A stretch of DNA of 64,000 nt, taken from Nocardia sp. NBC_01327. GTDB lineage: Bacteria; Actinomycetota; Actinomycetes; Mycobacteriales; Mycobacteriaceae. Numbering within the stretch: the first letter of the stretch is position 1; each line of letters starts with the position of its first letter. Positions 18,459 to 28,325 of the stretch are shown piece after piece. Both the position numbers and the translations under genes were made by a program. The stretch lies in NCBI RefSeq assembly GCF_035958815.1, contig NZ_CP108383.1, positions 2,790,001 through 2,854,000 on the forward strand. The letters are read 5' to 3'. Below the pieces are notes generated by a model that worked only from the letters and a program-made list of their open reading frames with translations, was not told where the DNA came from and ran no database searches.

Positions 18459-18662
18459 TTAGGCAGGGGTGATGTTCTCGGCCTGGGGGCCCTTCTGGCC
18501 CTGCGCGATGTCGAAGGAGACCTTCTGGCCTTCCTGGAGCTCGCGGAAGCCCTGTGCGGCAATGTTCGAGTAGTGAGCGAACACGTCAGGGCCGCCACCG
18601 TCCTGCTCGATGAAGCCGAAGCCCTTTTCGGTGTTGAACCACTTCACGGTACCGGTAGCCAC
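18459..18662 (-). CDS. cspA: CspA-type cold-shock protein
   Basis: A 67-residue single cold-shock domain that binds RNA and single-stranded DNA and melts structure in mRNA. The RNA-binding motifs KGFGFI and VFAHY are present, after the standard opening ATGTVKWFN. The GTG at 18662 has GAGGAG about 7 bases upstream. It ends at a double hairpin and has a long 5' spacer (18663-19002) shared with smc, in which an inverted repeat is seen. Confidence 0.96.
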   Translation of the reverse strand: MATGTVKWFNTEKGFGFIEQDGGGPDVFAHYSNIAAQGFRELQEGQKVSFDIAQGQKGPQAENITPA

Positions 18663-18755
18663 GATTGACTCTCCTCTTTGTTTTGGTGCGACCCGCACTT
18701 TACGGATCTGATGTCGCTGTAATGACCCCGTCAGGAATCACTGGAAACACAAATG

Positions 18756-18783
18756 CGCGCCTGCGTGATGGTCAGCAGGCGCG
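18756..18783 (-). promoter_or_regulatory. Inverted repeat in the cspA/smc spacer
   Basis: CGCGCCTGC pairs with GCAGGCGCG over a 10-base loop, 94 bp upstream of the cspA start. It could be part of a structured cspA leader, as cold-shock mRNAs often have long leaders, or an operator. The remainder of the 340-bp spacer holds the cspA and smc promoters and no supported gene. Confidence 0.35.
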
Positions 18784-19002
18784 TACTGAAGTCTGTGAGA
18801 ACCAAAAGTTGCAACACCCAGAGAGTACCTGATCTTAGGGACATCCGACGAATTCCCACCTCGCCGACGTGTCGCAAGTCTCTGCGCCGCAGGATCGCGA
18901 CGCAGCGCACTCCCTGGACCCTACGCGCCGGCTCGTCGGGGAACCGGACGCGTTCCCGGCATACCCGGGGCAATCGGGGCAGAGCGGGTAACCTGAGCGG
19001 CT

Positions 19003-22000
19003 GTGCATCTGAAGAGTCTGACGCTGAAGGGATTCAAGTCCTTCGCGTCCGCGACGACGCTGCGGTTCGAGCCCGGCATCACCTGTGTGGTGGGGCCGAA
19101 CGGTTCCGGCAAGTCGAACGTCGTCGACGCGCTCACCTGGGTAATGGGGGAACAGGGCGCGAAAGCGCTGCGTGGCGGGAAGATGGAGGACGTCATCTTC
19201 GCGGGCACCTCCGGCCGCGCCGCGCTCGGCCGCGCCGAGGTCACCCTCACCATCGACAATTCCGACGGCGTGCTGCCGATCGAGTACTCCGAGGTCTCCA
19301 TTACCCGGCGCATGTTCCGCGACGGGGCCGGTGAGTACGAGATCAATGGCAGCTCCTGCCGCCTGATGGATGTGCAGGAACTGCTCAGCGACTCCGGTAT
19401 CGGCAGAGAAATGCACGTGATCGTGGGTCAGGGCCGGCTCTCGGCCATCCTCGAGTCGCGACCGGAGGACCGGCGGGCCTTCATCGAGGAGGCGGCGGGC
19501 GTGCTCAAGCACCGCCGGCGCAAGGAGAAGGCCGTCCGCAAGCTCGACGCAATGCAGTCGAATCTGGCCCGGCTCAATGACCTCACCACCGAACTGCGCC
19601 GCCAGCTCAAGCCGCTCGGGCGGCAGGCCGAGGTGGCCCGGCGCGCCGCCACCGTGCAGTCCGAACTGCGCGATTCCCGCCTGCGGCTGGCCGCCGATGA
19701 TCTGGTGAGCCGCCGCGGCGAGCTGGAGAGCCAGCAGAGTAAGGAGTCGTACGCGCGCGAGCAGCAGGTCAATGTGCATGCCGAGCTGGATGCCGCCAAT
19801 GCCGCGCTGGCACAGCAGGAATTCGAACTGTCCCGGCTCACCCCGAGTGCGGAGGCCGCGGCGCAGACCTGGTTCCAGCTCTCGGCGCTGACCGAACGTG
19901 TCAACGCCACTATCCGGATCGCCCGCGATCGCGCGCGCAATCTGACCATCGAACAGCCCACCGGCGCCGGTCGCGACCCGGAGCAACTGGAGCGCGAAGC
20001 CGAGCGGGTCGAAGCCGAAGAGGCGGAACTTCTCGAAGCGGTCGAAATGGCCACCGCCACTCTGGAAGCCGCACGCGATCAGCTCTACGACCGCGAACAA
20101 GCTGCCAAGGCCGCTGAACAGGCGCACCTGGCCGCGGTGCGTGCCATCGCCGACCGCCGCGAGGGTCTCGCCAGGCTATCGGGCCAGGTAGACACGCTGC
20201 GCTCGCGGGCACAGTCGGTGGATGGCGAGATCACCCGCATCTCGGCCTCCATTGCCGAGGCCCGGGAGCGCGGTGCGACCGCCGATACCGAATTCGAAGC
20301 GGTACAGGAGGAATTGAACGAGCTCGACGCGGGCGAGGCGGGCCTCGACGCCCAGTACGAGCACGCCGCCGAGGCACTGCACAGCGCCGATGAGCGCGTC
20401 ACCGAACTGCGCGAGAAGGATCGCGAAGCCGGTAAGCGCGTCGCCTCGCTGGGCGCGCGCATCGAGGCGCTCACCATGGGCCTGGCGCGGCGCGACGGCG
20501 CGGCCTGGCTGCTCGAACATCGCAGTGACGGGCTGCTGGGCCCGCTGTCCGGGCTCATTCGGGTGCACGGCGGGTTCGAGGCCGCGGTGGCCGCGGCGCT
20601 CGGGCCGCTCGCCGATGCGGTGGCCGCCGATACCGGGCCGTCCGCGCACGCCGCCGTGCGCGCGCTCAAGGAAGCCGACGGCGGGCGGGTCGCACTGGTG
20701 TATGCCGGTGCCGCACAGCCGAATACGCGCACCGGGGGAGAGCTACCGGGTGCGGCGCGCTGGCTCGCCGACGTTGTCGACTGCCCCGATCATCTGCGCG
20801 GCGCGATCACCGCGCTCACCACCGGCATTGCCGTCGCCGACGGTCTCGATGCCGCCGCGCAGGTCATCGCGGCCCGCCCGGAATTGCGCGTGGTCACCCG
20901 CGAGGGCGATCTCACCGGCGCCGGCTGGGTCCTCGGCGGCTCCGATCGCGCCCCGAGCCAGCTCGAGGTGCAGGCCGAGATCGACTCCGCCGGAATCGAA
21001 CTCGCCGATTGGCAGCGGCAGGCCGAGACCCTCGAGGCCGCGCTCGCGGGCGCGCTCGCCGAACAGGCCGACCGCCGCGAAGCCGTCGATCACGCACTGC
21101 TGGCCCTGCACGAATCCGATCAGTCGCTGGTCGCCATCTACGACCGGCTCGGACGGCTCGGTCAGACCGCCCGCAATGCCCAGCGGGAATGCGAACGACT
21201 GCTCGCACAGCGCGCCGAGACCGAGACCGGGCGCGAGGAGACCCTCACCAAGCTCGCCGAGCTGGAGGACCGGCTGCGGCACGTCGAAGACGAACAGTCC
21301 GGCATCGGCTCGGAATCCGAGAGCACCGAGACCGCGGGATACGCCCGCGAACAGGCCGCCGCGGCGCTCGCCGAATCCCGCTCCATGGAGGTCGAGGCGC
21401 GGCTCACCGTGCGCACCGCCGAGGAACGCGCGGAATCGGTGCGCGGTAAGGCCGACGGTCTGCGCCGCACCGCCCGCGCCGAACGCGAGAACCGGGCCCG
21501 CGCCGAACGCCAGCACGCCGCGCGCCGGCAGGCCTCCGCGGTCGCCGCGGTGGTGGCCGAATCCGCCGAGAAGGTCGCCGCCGAACTGGAGAAGGTGGTC
21601 GCGCAGGCCGCCGTCCGCCGGGACGAATTGGTGCGCCGCCGTACCGAATTCGCGGCGCAGGTGGATCAGACCAAGGAGCGCGCCCGCGCGCTGAATACGG
21701 CACTGGCCCAGCTCACCGATGCCGTGCACCGCGACGAGGTCGCCCGCGCACAGGCCGCACTGCGCATCGAACAGCTCGAAACCAATATCTCCGAACAGTT
21801 CGGGCTCGCGCTCGAGGATCTGATCAACGAGTACGGCCCGGACACGCTCATGCCGCCGACCGCGCTGGAGCTGATGGAGTACGAGCAGGCCAGGGAGCGC
21901 GGCGAACAGGTCACCGAACCGCAGCCCATGCCGTACGACCGCGCCACCCAGGAGCGCCGGGCCAAGCGGGCCGAGAAGGATCTCACGACGCTCGGCAAGG

Positions 22001-22611
22001 TCAATCCCCTTGCGCTGGAAGAGTTCGCGGCGCTCGAGGAACGCTACAACTTCCTGGCCACCCAGCTCGAGGATGTCAAGAAGGCGCGACAGGATCTGCT
22101 CGATGTGGTCACCGAGGTGGACGCCCGCATTCTGCAGGTGTTCACCGAGGCCTGGGAGGACGTCGAGCGCGAATTCGTCGGCGTCTTCAGCAAGCTGTTC
22201 CCGGGCGGGGAGGGGCGGCTGCTGCTCACCGACCCCAGCGACATGCTCTCCACCGGAGTCGAAGTGGAGGCGCGCCCGCCGGGCAAGAAGGTCAAGCGGC
22301 TGTCGCTGCTCTCCGGCGGTGAGAAGTCGCTGACGGCGGTGGCTCTGTTGGTGGCCATCTTCCGGGCCCGCCCCTCCCCGTTCTATGTCATGGACGAGGT
22401 CGAGGCGGCCCTGGACGACACCAACCTGCGCCGCCTGATCGGGCTGTTCGAGCAGTTGCGGGAGAAGAGCCAGCTCATCGTCATCACCCACCAGAAGCCG
22501 ACCATGGAGATCGCCGATGCGCTGTACGGCGTCAGCATGCGCGGCGACGGCATCACCCAGGTGATCTCGCAGCGCCTGCGCGGGGAGAATCTGGTCGGCG
22601 CGACGACGTAA
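19003..22611 (+). CDS. smc: SMC chromosome-segregation ATPase
   Basis: Large coiled-coil ATPase that organises and segregates the chromosome with ScpA and ScpB. 1202 residues, normal length. The head has Walker A GPNGSGKS at residues 31-38. Two coiled-coil arms rich in Glu, Arg and Ala flank a hinge around residues 500-650 ([11 protein letters not shown]). The C-terminal head carries [10 protein letters not shown] (about 1103) and Walker [14 protein letters not shown] (about 1127). The GTG at 19003 gives the standard [14 protein letters not shown] opening. rnc and mutM, which often precede smc, are not present here; cspA lies upstream. Confidence 0.97.
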   Translation: MHLKSLTLKGFKSFASATTLRFEPGITCVVGPNGSGKSNVVDALTWVMGEQGAKALRGGKMEDVIFAGTSGRAALGRAEVTLTIDNSDGVLPIEYSEVSITRRMFRDGAGEYEINGSSCRLMDVQELLSDSGIGREMHVIVGQGRLSAILESRPEDRRAFIEEAAGVLKHRRRKEKAVRKLDAMQSNLARLNDLTTELRRQLKPLGRQAEVARRAATVQSELRDSRLRLAADDLVSRRGELESQQSKESYAREQQVNVHAELDAANAALAQQEFELSRLTPSAEAAAQTWFQLSALTERVNATIRIARDRARNLTIEQPTGAGRDPEQLEREAERVEAEEAELLEAVEMATATLEAARDQLYDREQAAKAAEQAHLAAVRAIADRREGLARLSGQVDTLRSRAQSVDGEITRISASIAEARERGATADTEFEAVQEELNELDAGEAGLDAQYEHAAEALHSADERVTELREKDREAGKRVASLGARIEALTMGLARRDGAAWLLEHRSDGLLGPLSGLIRVHGGFEAAVAAALGPLADAVAADTGPSAHAAVRALKEADGGRVALVYAGAAQPNTRTGGELPGAARWLADVVDCPDHLRGAITALTTGIAVADGLDAAAQVIAARPELRVVTREGDLTGAGWVLGGSDRAPSQLEVQAEIDSAGIELADWQRQAETLEAALAGALAEQADRREAVDHALLALHESDQSLVAIYDRLGRLGQTARNAQRECERLLAQRAETETGREETLTKLAELEDRLRHVEDEQSGIGSESESTETAGYAREQAAAALAESRSMEVEARLTVRTAEERAESVRGKADGLRRTARAERENRARAERQHAARRQASAVAAVVAESAEKVAAELEKVVAQAAVRRDELVRRRTEFAAQVDQTKERARALNTALAQLTDAVHRDEVARAQAALRIEQLETNISEQFGLALEDLINEYGPDTLMPPTALELMEYEQARERGEQVTEPQPMPYDRATQERRAKRAEKDLTTLGKVNPLALEEFAALEERYNFLATQLEDVKKARQDLLDVVTEVDARILQVFTEAWEDVEREFVGVFSKLFPGGEGRLLLTDPSDMLSTGVEVEARPPGKKVKRLSLLSGGEKSLTAVALLVAIFRARPSPFYVMDEVEAALDDTNLRRLIGLFEQLREKSQLIVITHQKPTMEIADALYGVSMRGDGITQVISQRLRGENLVGATT

Positions 22612-22813
22612 TCGGGCGGTCCGGTCACCGCGCGGCTACTCGGCTCCCGAGTGCCTCGAGGGGCCGGTGGCGGACGTATCGTCGTCGCTGTCCGCCGCAT
22701 CTTCGCCGCTGTCCGCGATGCCCGGCGGGCGGATCCCGGTGACCGGGATTCCTTTGTGCGACAGTGTGAAACGGCTGCGCGTCGCACAATACGGCCGCTA
22801 GCGTCCCGTGCTC

Positions 22814-23467
22814 ATGAGACGTTCTATCGCAGGTATTGCTCTCGGTGTTGCTGTCACTGTCGCCGTCCCGCTGCCCGCCGCGCTGGCGGACAGCGGGTCC
22901 TCGTCGCTGTCGGGAGGGACCGGATCCTCCTCGCTGTCCGGGGGTGGCTCCGGCTCCGGTGGCGGCGGCAGTCTGCCCAGTGAATCCCAGTGGATTTCCG
23001 ATGTCACCACGGTCATCAACTCCGCACAGTCCTATCTCACCACCGCGCTGCCCGGCGCGACCAAGCCGGCCATCGTCCTCGATATCGACAATACGAGCCT
23101 GGAGACCCAGTACAGCCCGGGTCTGATCACGCCCGCCATCCCGCCCGTGCTGGCGCTCACGCAGTGGGCGAAACAGCAAGGCGCCGCGATCATTTTCGTG
23201 ACCGGCCGCCCGTCGCTGCTGAACATCTACACCCAGCTCAATCTGTCCGCCGTCGGATACACCGTGGACGGGCTGTACGGCGGCGGACTCACCACCGGCT
23301 CCAGCGGTGCGGGTGCGCTCGCCGACTACAAGACGGCGACCCGCATCTCCATCGAGCAGCAGGGGTACACCATTGTCGCGAATATCGGCAACAGCGCTTC
23401 AGATCTGTCGGGCGGGCACGCCCAGCAGACCTTCAAACTGCCCGATTACAATGGCGCACTTTCCTGA
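22814..23467 (+). CDS. Secreted HAD-family (class B-like) acid phosphatase
   Basis: An exported phosphatase of about 217 residues. A signal peptide (MRRSIAGIALGVAVTVAVPLPAALA, 25 residues by prediction) is followed by a Ser/Gly linker with the repeat GSSSLSGG. The HAD nucleophile motif is DIDNTS (Asp90 and Asp92; DxDxT rule satisfied), motif II is FVTGRP, and a late NIGNSASDLSGG supplies the acidic residues of motif III/IV. This is the subfamily IIIB acid-phosphatase layout. The start may be GTG at 22808; no good ribosome-binding site is seen. The 200 bases before it show no gene. It is convergent with the NmrA-like gene, with a 1-bp gap. Confidence 0.83.
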   Translation: MRRSIAGIALGVAVTVAVPLPAALADSGSSSLSGGTGSSSLSGGGSGSGGGGSLPSESQWISDVTTVINSAQSYLTTALPGATKPAIVLDIDNTSLETQYSPGLITPAIPPVLALTQWAKQQGAAIIFVTGRPSLLNIYTQLNLSAVGYTVDGLYGGGLTTGSSGAGALADYKTATRISIEQQGYTIVANIGNSASDLSGGHAQQTFKLPDYNGALS

Positions 23468-23468
23468 T

Positions 23469-24380
23469 TCAGCCGGCCAGTAGCGGCTTCAGCTGGGCCG
23501 CACCGGTTTCGGCGAGCCAGGTATCGAAAGTGCGCAGACCCGAATGGATTTCGCGAAGGGCGGGGATATCGGCATGCCAGCCCCCGCCCTCTCGTGACAT
23601 CCGCCAGACATTGACGATCGAGTTGCCGAGCGTGCTCGCCTCCGCCTCCGAGACTTCCTCGTAGCGCACCGGGTGGCCGGTGACCTCACTGATCGTCGCG
23701 GCCGCCGCCACCATGGTGCGCGCGTCACCGGCCAGCTCGATCACATGTCCGTGGAAACGCCCGGGATCGGTGAAGGCGAGGACCGCGAAGTCCGCGATAT
23801 CATCCAGCGCGATCATCTGGATCGGACGGTCGGCGGGGAACAGGTGCCGGTGCACGCCGTGGTGGATACCGTCCACCACCAGGCCGCGCGCCAGGTAGTT
23901 CTCCATGAACCGGACCGGGCGCAGGATGGTCCAGTGCAGGCCGCTGTGCTGGACGGCCTCCTCGATGCGCCGTTTGCCATTGGCGCCCCACGAATCCTCC
24001 TGATCGAACGAGGCGATACCCGTGAAGACGAGGTGCTCGACGCCGGCGGTGCGGGCGGCCGCGACCAGATCCAGACCGCGGCGCGCCTCCAGTTCGATAT
24101 TCCAGCCGTCGGGCCCGAATACCGCGGGCGGCACCAGGAAAACCGCACGCGCGCCGGACATCGCGGCGGCTACGGACTGCGAATCGTCGAAGTCACCACG
24201 TGCCAGTTCCGCGCCCGCCGCGGCAAGTTCCTGTGCCGCAGGCGATTCCGGATTCCGTACCAGTGCGCGTACCGGACGGCCAGCGGCCAGGAGGCGGCGC
24301 GCGGTCGCGCCGCCCTGCTGTCCGGTCGCGCCGGTGACCAGAACCAGATCATTGCGAGGCCCAGCATTGTGAACAGACAT
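23469..24380 (-). CDS. NmrA-like NAD(P)-binding Rossmann protein
   Basis: A 303-residue atypical short-chain-dehydrogenase-fold protein. The dinucleotide-binding loop is VTGATGQQGGATARRLL near the N-terminus, followed by RPVRALVRNP. Later blocks are VFTGIASFDQ, LRPVRFMENYLARG and DDIADFAVLAFTDP, as in NmrA/HSCARG-type redox sensors and quinone or NADPH-binding reductases. The ATG at 24380 has AAGGG five bases upstream. It is divergent from a TetR regulator with a perfect palindrome between them, so it is the probable target of that regulator. Confidence 0.85.
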   Translation of the reverse strand: MSVHNAGPRNDLVLVTGATGQQGGATARRLLAAGRPVRALVRNPESPAAQELAAAGAELARGDFDDSQSVAAAMSGARAVFLVPPAVFGPDGWNIELEARRGLDLVAAARTAGVEHLVFTGIASFDQEDSWGANGKRRIEEAVQHSGLHWTILRPVRFMENYLARGLVVDGIHHGVHRHLFPADRPIQMIALDDIADFAVLAFTDPGRFHGHVIELAGDARTMVAAAATISEVTGHPVRYEEVSEAEASTLGNSIVNVWRMSREGGGWHADIPALREIHSGLRTFDTWLAETGAAQLKPLLAG

Positions 24381-24402
24381 TGTCACCCTTGTCGTTTCGG
24401 TA

Positions 24403-24428
24403 GTATTCGGGTCGGACAACCCGAATAC
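24403..24428. promoter_or_regulatory. Palindromic operator between the NmrA-like and TetR genes
   Basis: A perfect 10-bp inverted repeat, GTATTCGGGT and ACCCGAATAC, with a 6-base spacer. It lies 23 bp from the NmrA-like start and 59 bp from the TetR start, an ideal place for one repressor dimer to control both. Confidence 0.75.
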
Positions 24429-24486
24429 CGAAGCTACGAGCAGGCGTATCCGGTTGGCCAGCACCGGAAAGGAACGCCGTAACGAA

Positions 24487-25404
24487 ATGACCGCAGCAAC
24501 CCCGGTCCGCTCCGGACCCAATGCCCGCGCCGATGCCCGCCGCAATCGCGCCCTCGTACTGGCGGCCGCGCAGCGGGCCTTCGTCGAGTTCGGCACCGAG
24601 GTGTCGCTGGCGGAGATCGCGCGCCGCGCCGGGGTCGGCGCGGGCACCGTGCACCGGCATTTCCCCAGCAAAAACCATCTGCTGGAGGCGGTGATGCAAT
24701 TGCGGATCGACCGTCTCACCGCCCTCGCGCTGGGATATCGGGACGCACCCGATGCCGGAGCCGCCTACTTCGCCTTCTGCGCCGAGGTGGTGACCTCCAC
24801 CATCGGAAACGGTGCGCTCTGCGAACTCTTCGACAATGACGGCTGGCCGCGCGACGGCCTGCGCGAGGCGGGGGAGCGCTTCCACCTGGCGCTGGGGCAA
24901 TTGCTCGCCGCCGCACAGCGGCAGCATGCGGTGCGCGGCGACCTCACGGTGCCCGATGTGCTGGCCCTGTTCACCGGATGTGTTGCCATCCAGCGCATAT
25001 CGACGGCCCAGCCCGGTCTCGCCCGGCCCGCGGCGCTCGTGCTGGAGGCCATGCGCGCGACCACCCCGGAGCGGCGCGTAACGAAACCCCGAAATCCCGC
25101 CGCTGCCCGTGACGAAAACGCCCCGCGTAACGTAACCGCGCTCTGCCCGGTCTGCGCCACCCCCCTGCGCCCCACCGGCACCGGCCGCCCGGCCCGGTAC
25201 TGCTCACCCGCCTGCCGCCAGAAGGCCCACCGCCGCCGCCATTCCGTCGCCGCCGCCGGAACAGCAGCAGATGCGGTCGCCGGGGCCGCCATCGGCACTG
25301 CCGCCATCGCCGATACCGGCGGCACGACGGCCATCGCCGCTGCGGGCGCTACCGCGATTGCTGTCGGAGCGACCGTTGCCCCCGGGCGCCACACGGCCAA
25401 TTAG
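24487..25404 (+). CDS. TetR-family regulator with a C-terminal zinc-finger-like extension
   Basis: A 305-residue protein. Residues 15-60 are a TetR helix-turn-helix (SLAEIARRAGVGAGTVHRHFPSK), followed by an all-helical ligand domain to about residue 200. Beyond the normal TetR length is an unusual tail: CPVCATPL, then RPARYCSPACRQKAHRRRHS (about residues 220-252), a likely treble-clef zinc site, and a long Ala/Gly/Thr-rich end. An ATG at 24487 is chosen with GGAAAGGAA upstream. It is divergent from the NmrA-like gene and 10 bp upstream of the cupin gene, so all three may form one response unit. Confidence 0.85.
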   Translation: MTAATPVRSGPNARADARRNRALVLAAAQRAFVEFGTEVSLAEIARRAGVGAGTVHRHFPSKNHLLEAVMQLRIDRLTALALGYRDAPDAGAAYFAFCAEVVTSTIGNGALCELFDNDGWPRDGLREAGERFHLALGQLLAAAQRQHAVRGDLTVPDVLALFTGCVAIQRISTAQPGLARPAALVLEAMRATTPERRVTKPRNPAAARDENAPRNVTALCPVCATPLRPTGTGRPARYCSPACRQKAHRRRHSVAAAGTAADAVAGAAIGTAAIADTGGTTAIAAAGATAIAVGATVAPGRHTAN

Positions 25405-25414
25405 GCTGGCGGAC

Positions 25415-25777
25415 ATGGCAGAACAGAGCGACGGCCGAACCCTACCGGCGACGGTGACGCGCACGATCGAGCTGGATGTGCGGTTCCCGCAGCCGAAACT
25501 CACAGAGCGAGTGGAGGTTCGCCGCATTCGCATGTCCGCCGGCACCCTCGCGGGACTACACGTCCACAATGGCCCGGTATTCGGCAGCATTGTTACCGGA
25601 ACCGTCCTCTTCCAACTGGAGGGCGAGCCCGAAACCGTCCTCGGCCCCGGCGACGTCTTCTACGAGCCCGAAACCGCGCGCATCGCCCGCTTCGATGCGG
25701 GCGACACCGACGTCGAATTCCTCGGCTACTTCCTCCTGGCGGCAGATCAGCAGCCCGAACTCGAATTCCCGGAGTAG
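25415..25777 (+). CDS. Cupin-domain protein
   Basis: A 120-residue single-domain cupin beta barrel. Motif 1 is HVHNGPVFGSIVTGTVLFQLEGE and motif 2 is LGPGDVFYEPE, spaced as in the family; metal-ligand His residues of motif 1 are present, but the His of motif 2 is replaced by Tyr/Glu, so metal binding is uncertain. It starts 10 bp after the TetR gene on the same strand. Such small cupins act as isomerases, dioxygenases or binding proteins; the substrate is not known. A 181-bp spacer follows, in which I see nothing certain. Confidence 0.78.
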   Translation: MAEQSDGRTLPATVTRTIELDVRFPQPKLTERVEVRRIRMSAGTLAGLHVHNGPVFGSIVTGTVLFQLEGEPETVLGPGDVFYEPETARIARFDAGDTDVEFLGYFLLAADQQPELEFPE

Positions 25778-25958
25778 CAGGCTTGATTCGCCTCGGCATC
25801 GCTCTTGTCGAATGTCCCGGCCGCTCTCACCGCCCGGCGGCTGAATTCCACGATCGCATCGTCTGCTGCCGCGTGGTTCGTGGCAGTGAAAGCGACTGTG
25901 CCGGAGCATCTTTCGATGAGATCTGTGAACTATGCAGGAGTCGCATGCCGGTTCGCGG

Positions 25959-26999
25959 TCACGGGGTCGCGCCCATCGCCGCCATCGCCTGCGGCAGGAA
26001 GGCCCGCAGGGCGTCGAAATCGTAGAAGCGGTTGAGGTCGTCGGGGCCGGGGTGGGTGCCGTGGTGGAATTCGGTGGTGACCGGGACGTCGTGCTGGTTC
26101 AGTGCGGCGACGAAGTCGTCGGTGAGGTGCCGGATGAGCACCTCGAGCACGGCGAAACGGGCTTCGGTGGAGGCGTCGTCGTGCACGCCGGGGAGGCCGT
26201 CGCCCGCGGTGACGTACAGGGATGTGCCGCGCAGCCGGTCGGCCAGATCCGTGGGATTGTGGGCTGCCCAGTTCGCGGCCTGCGCCGTTCGGTCGCCCCA
26301 GATGCACGGATCGGCGGCGTCGAGCAGCAGCGGCACCGTGGCGGACAGGCCGTCGATATTCACCGCGCCGGAAAGCGATGCGGCCGCGTCGAATACGCCG
26401 GGATTGCGGGCCGCATAGGACATTGCGCCGAAGCTGCCCATGGAACTGCCCGCGACCGCGCGGTGCCCGGTGGTGCGGAAGGTGGCGTCCACCCAGGGCA
26501 GCAGTTCGCGGAGGTGGAAGGTCTCCCACGCCGGGGGCGGGAACGGCACCGGCCCGTTCAAGGGATCCGATCCGCTCACCGGAGTGCCGTACCAGTCGCT
26601 GTAGAAGCCGCCCGGTCCGCCTTCGGGCTGCACGACGATCACGGGCGTGTCCCCGATGACCTGCTCGACCTCGGCGGCGGGCCAGGTGGTCGGTGAGTTG
26701 TTGGCTCCGTGCAGGTGCATCAGCACGGGATAGCGGGCGGTTCCGGTCTCGTATCCGCTGGGCAGTGTGACCCGGACGCGGACGAGCCCGTCCGGCGCGA
26801 TATCGCCGACCGCGGCCGACCGGAACGTGTAGAGCGTGGTGCGCGAATCCACCGGGGTGCCCGACACGGGGACGAGTCCGGCCATCGGCGCCGAGGTTCT
26901 CGGCCGGCACTGCGGTGCGTCCTGTGCGGTCGCGGGCCCCGCACTGAGCAGTCCGGACAGCAGCACCGGGGCGATGATCGCGGTCCAGCGGCGCCTCAT
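25959..26999 (-). CDS. Secreted alpha/beta-hydrolase esterase (Ag85-like fold family)
   Basis: A 346-residue exported esterase. The signal peptide runs to about residue 26 (ending GPATAQ). The nucleophile elbow is GSSMG with Ser186, an oxyanion region is HLHGANN, and the likely catalytic His lies in FHHGTHPG near the C-terminus. The layout matches the esterase family that holds the mycolyl-transferring Ag85 proteins and feruloyl or formylglutathione esterases; substrate and mycolyltransfer activity are unproved. The ATG at 26999 overlaps the stop of a 27-codon upstream gene. A LacI-type operator lies 106 bp upstream. Confidence 0.87.
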   Translation of the reverse strand: MRRRWTAIIAPVLLSGLLSAGPATAQDAPQCRPRTSAPMAGLVPVSGTPVDSRTTLYTFRSAAVGDIAPDGLVRVRVTLPSGYETGTARYPVLMHLHGANNSPTTWPAAEVEQVIGDTPVIVVQPEGGPGGFYSDWYGTPVSGSDPLNGPVPFPPPAWETFHLRELLPWVDATFRTTGHRAVAGSSMGSFGAMSYAARNPGVFDAAASLSGAVNIDGLSATVPLLLDAADPCIWGDRTAQAANWAAHNPTDLADRLRGTSLYVTAGDGLPGVHDDASTEARFAVLEVLIRHLTDDFVAALNQHDVPVTTEFHHGTHPGPDDLNRFYDFDALRAFLPQAMAAMGATP

Positions 27000-27079
27000 C
27001 GGGTCCGCCCGGACTGGCTACCGCGCGAGCAGGCGCTGGCGGATGTGGCGGCCTCGGTGCCGACTTCATCGTCGATCAT
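26996..27079 (-). CDS. Candidate 27-residue leader peptide coupled to the esterase
   Basis: ATG at 27079 with GGAG six bases upstream, a better ribosome-binding site than the esterase has. The peptide (starting MIDDEVGTEAATSA, one cysteine, basic end GRTR) is hydrophilic. Its TGA overlaps the esterase ATG (ATGA), so it may drive translation of the esterase by reinitiation. It may be only a leader with no peptide function. Not recognised. Confidence 0.45.
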   Translation of the reverse strand: MIDDEVGTEAATSASACSRGSQSGRTR

Positions 27080-27104
27080 GGCGTCTCCGTGCTGTTCATA
27101 TACG

Positions 27105-27118
27105 CTAATTCGTATTAG
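27105..27118. promoter_or_regulatory. LacI-type operator
   Basis: CTAATTCGTATTAG: arms CTAAT and ATTAG with a central CG, the hallmark of LacI-family sites. It lies 26 bp upstream of the small esterase leader on the minus strand and 73 bp upstream of the LacI gene on the plus strand, so it probably controls both. Confidence 0.6.
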
Positions 27119-27190
27119 TTACCCGACGATAGTGAGGGCGGCCACAGAACGCAATAGACTGCGGGCAGGTGACGAGGAGTGAGGTGCAGC

Positions 27191-28168
27191 GTGGCGCGGG
27201 TGACAGCGCGGGACGTCGCGCAAGCGGCGGGCGTTTCGCAGACGACGGTGAGCTTCGTGCTCAATGATCGTGCCGACCAGACGATTTCGGAGAGCACCCG
27301 GCTGGCGGTCCTGAACGCGGCCCGCAGGCTCGACTACGTTCCCTCCGGCGCGGCACGGAATCTGCGCCGCGGACGCAGCAATGTCGTGCTGTGCGTGATT
27401 CCTGACATTCCCGTCACCGAGGTCATGGAGGTATTCCGCCGCGGACTGAGCCGTGTGCTCGAGGCGTCCGGATTGACGTGCGTATTCCTGCACACCGAGG
27501 ACGGCACGCAACTCACCGGCCTGTGGTCGCACGTCGACCCGGTTGTAGTGCTGTCCTTCGGCGCTCTCGGCCGGGCCGACGCCGAGCACATTCGGCGGAC
27601 CGGCGTCGCCCTCATCGATGACCTGCTCGGCACCTCCGGGAAGGCTCTGACCGGCCTGGATCAGACGCAGATCGGCACGCTGCAGGTGCAGCACCTCGTG
27701 GCGCGCGGGCACACCCGCATCGGGTTCGGCGCAGTCGGCGATCCCCGCGAAGCCGCCTTCTGCGCGCCGCGCCTGCGAGGTGCGCAGGAGGCGTGCAGTG
27801 GCCTCGGGCTGCTCCCGCCGGTCGTGTTGCCGGTCGAATACACCCGGGCGAGCGGTCTCGCTGCCGCGCGCCACTGGGCTGATCAGCAGGTCACCGCCGT
27901 CGCCGCTTTCAACGACCTCGTCGGGTTGACCCTGTTGGCCGGTGCGCGCGATGCCGGCCTCGAAGTGCCCGCAGACCTGGCGGTTGTCGGCGTGGACGAC
28001 CTCCCCATTGCGGCGCTGGTCTCCCCGCAGCTGTCGACGGTGGCGATCGACCCGCTCGTCCTGGCCACCGCACTCGCTGGTCACATTGTCGCCGCCGCCG
28101 GAATGCCCGAATCTCCCACCGAGTCAAGTGGATCCGCGCTGCGGCTCATCGAACGGGAGTCGACCTGA
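27191..28168 (+). CDS. LacI-family transcriptional regulator
   Basis: A 325-residue repressor. The N-terminal helix-turn-helix reads TARDVAQAAGVSQTTVSFVLN, the hinge SGAARNLRRGRSNVV, and a periplasmic-binding-like effector domain follows (LVARGHTRIGFGAVG, VGVDDLPIAALVSPQLSTV). The GTG at 27191 is chosen because AGG lies 7 bases upstream and the family starts V-T-x-R-D-V here; GTG at 27179 would add four residues. It is divergent from the esterase with a LacI-type palindrome between them. The effector may be a sugar or polyol; not known. Confidence 0.9.
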   Translation: MARVTARDVAQAAGVSQTTVSFVLNDRADQTISESTRLAVLNAARRLDYVPSGAARNLRRGRSNVVLCVIPDIPVTEVMEVFRRGLSRVLEASGLTCVFLHTEDGTQLTGLWSHVDPVVVLSFGALGRADAEHIRRTGVALIDDLLGTSGKALTGLDQTQIGTLQVQHLVARGHTRIGFGAVGDPREAAFCAPRLRGAQEACSGLGLLPPVVLPVEYTRASGLAAARHWADQQVTAVAAFNDLVGLTLLAGARDAGLEVPADLAVVGVDDLPIAALVSPQLSTVAIDPLVLATALAGHIVAAAGMPESPTESSGSALRLIEREST

Positions 28169-28325
28169 CCGATCGACTGCGGTCCGCGGAGAACCCCATA
28201 TCGCGTGCATCCACTGCGCGAACACCCCGATACGGTGTAACTTTCTGCCCCACTGGGTTCCGTTAACGTCCGAGGTCAGGCGCTCGGCTCGACTTGAATT
28301 CCGGTCGAATGGGAGATCTCGCGCC

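Noticed and set aside
22625..23179. 184-codon minus-strand frame opposite the HAD phosphatase
   Set aside because: The plus strand has a signal peptide and HAD motifs; the minus frame is Arg/Gly-rich noise.
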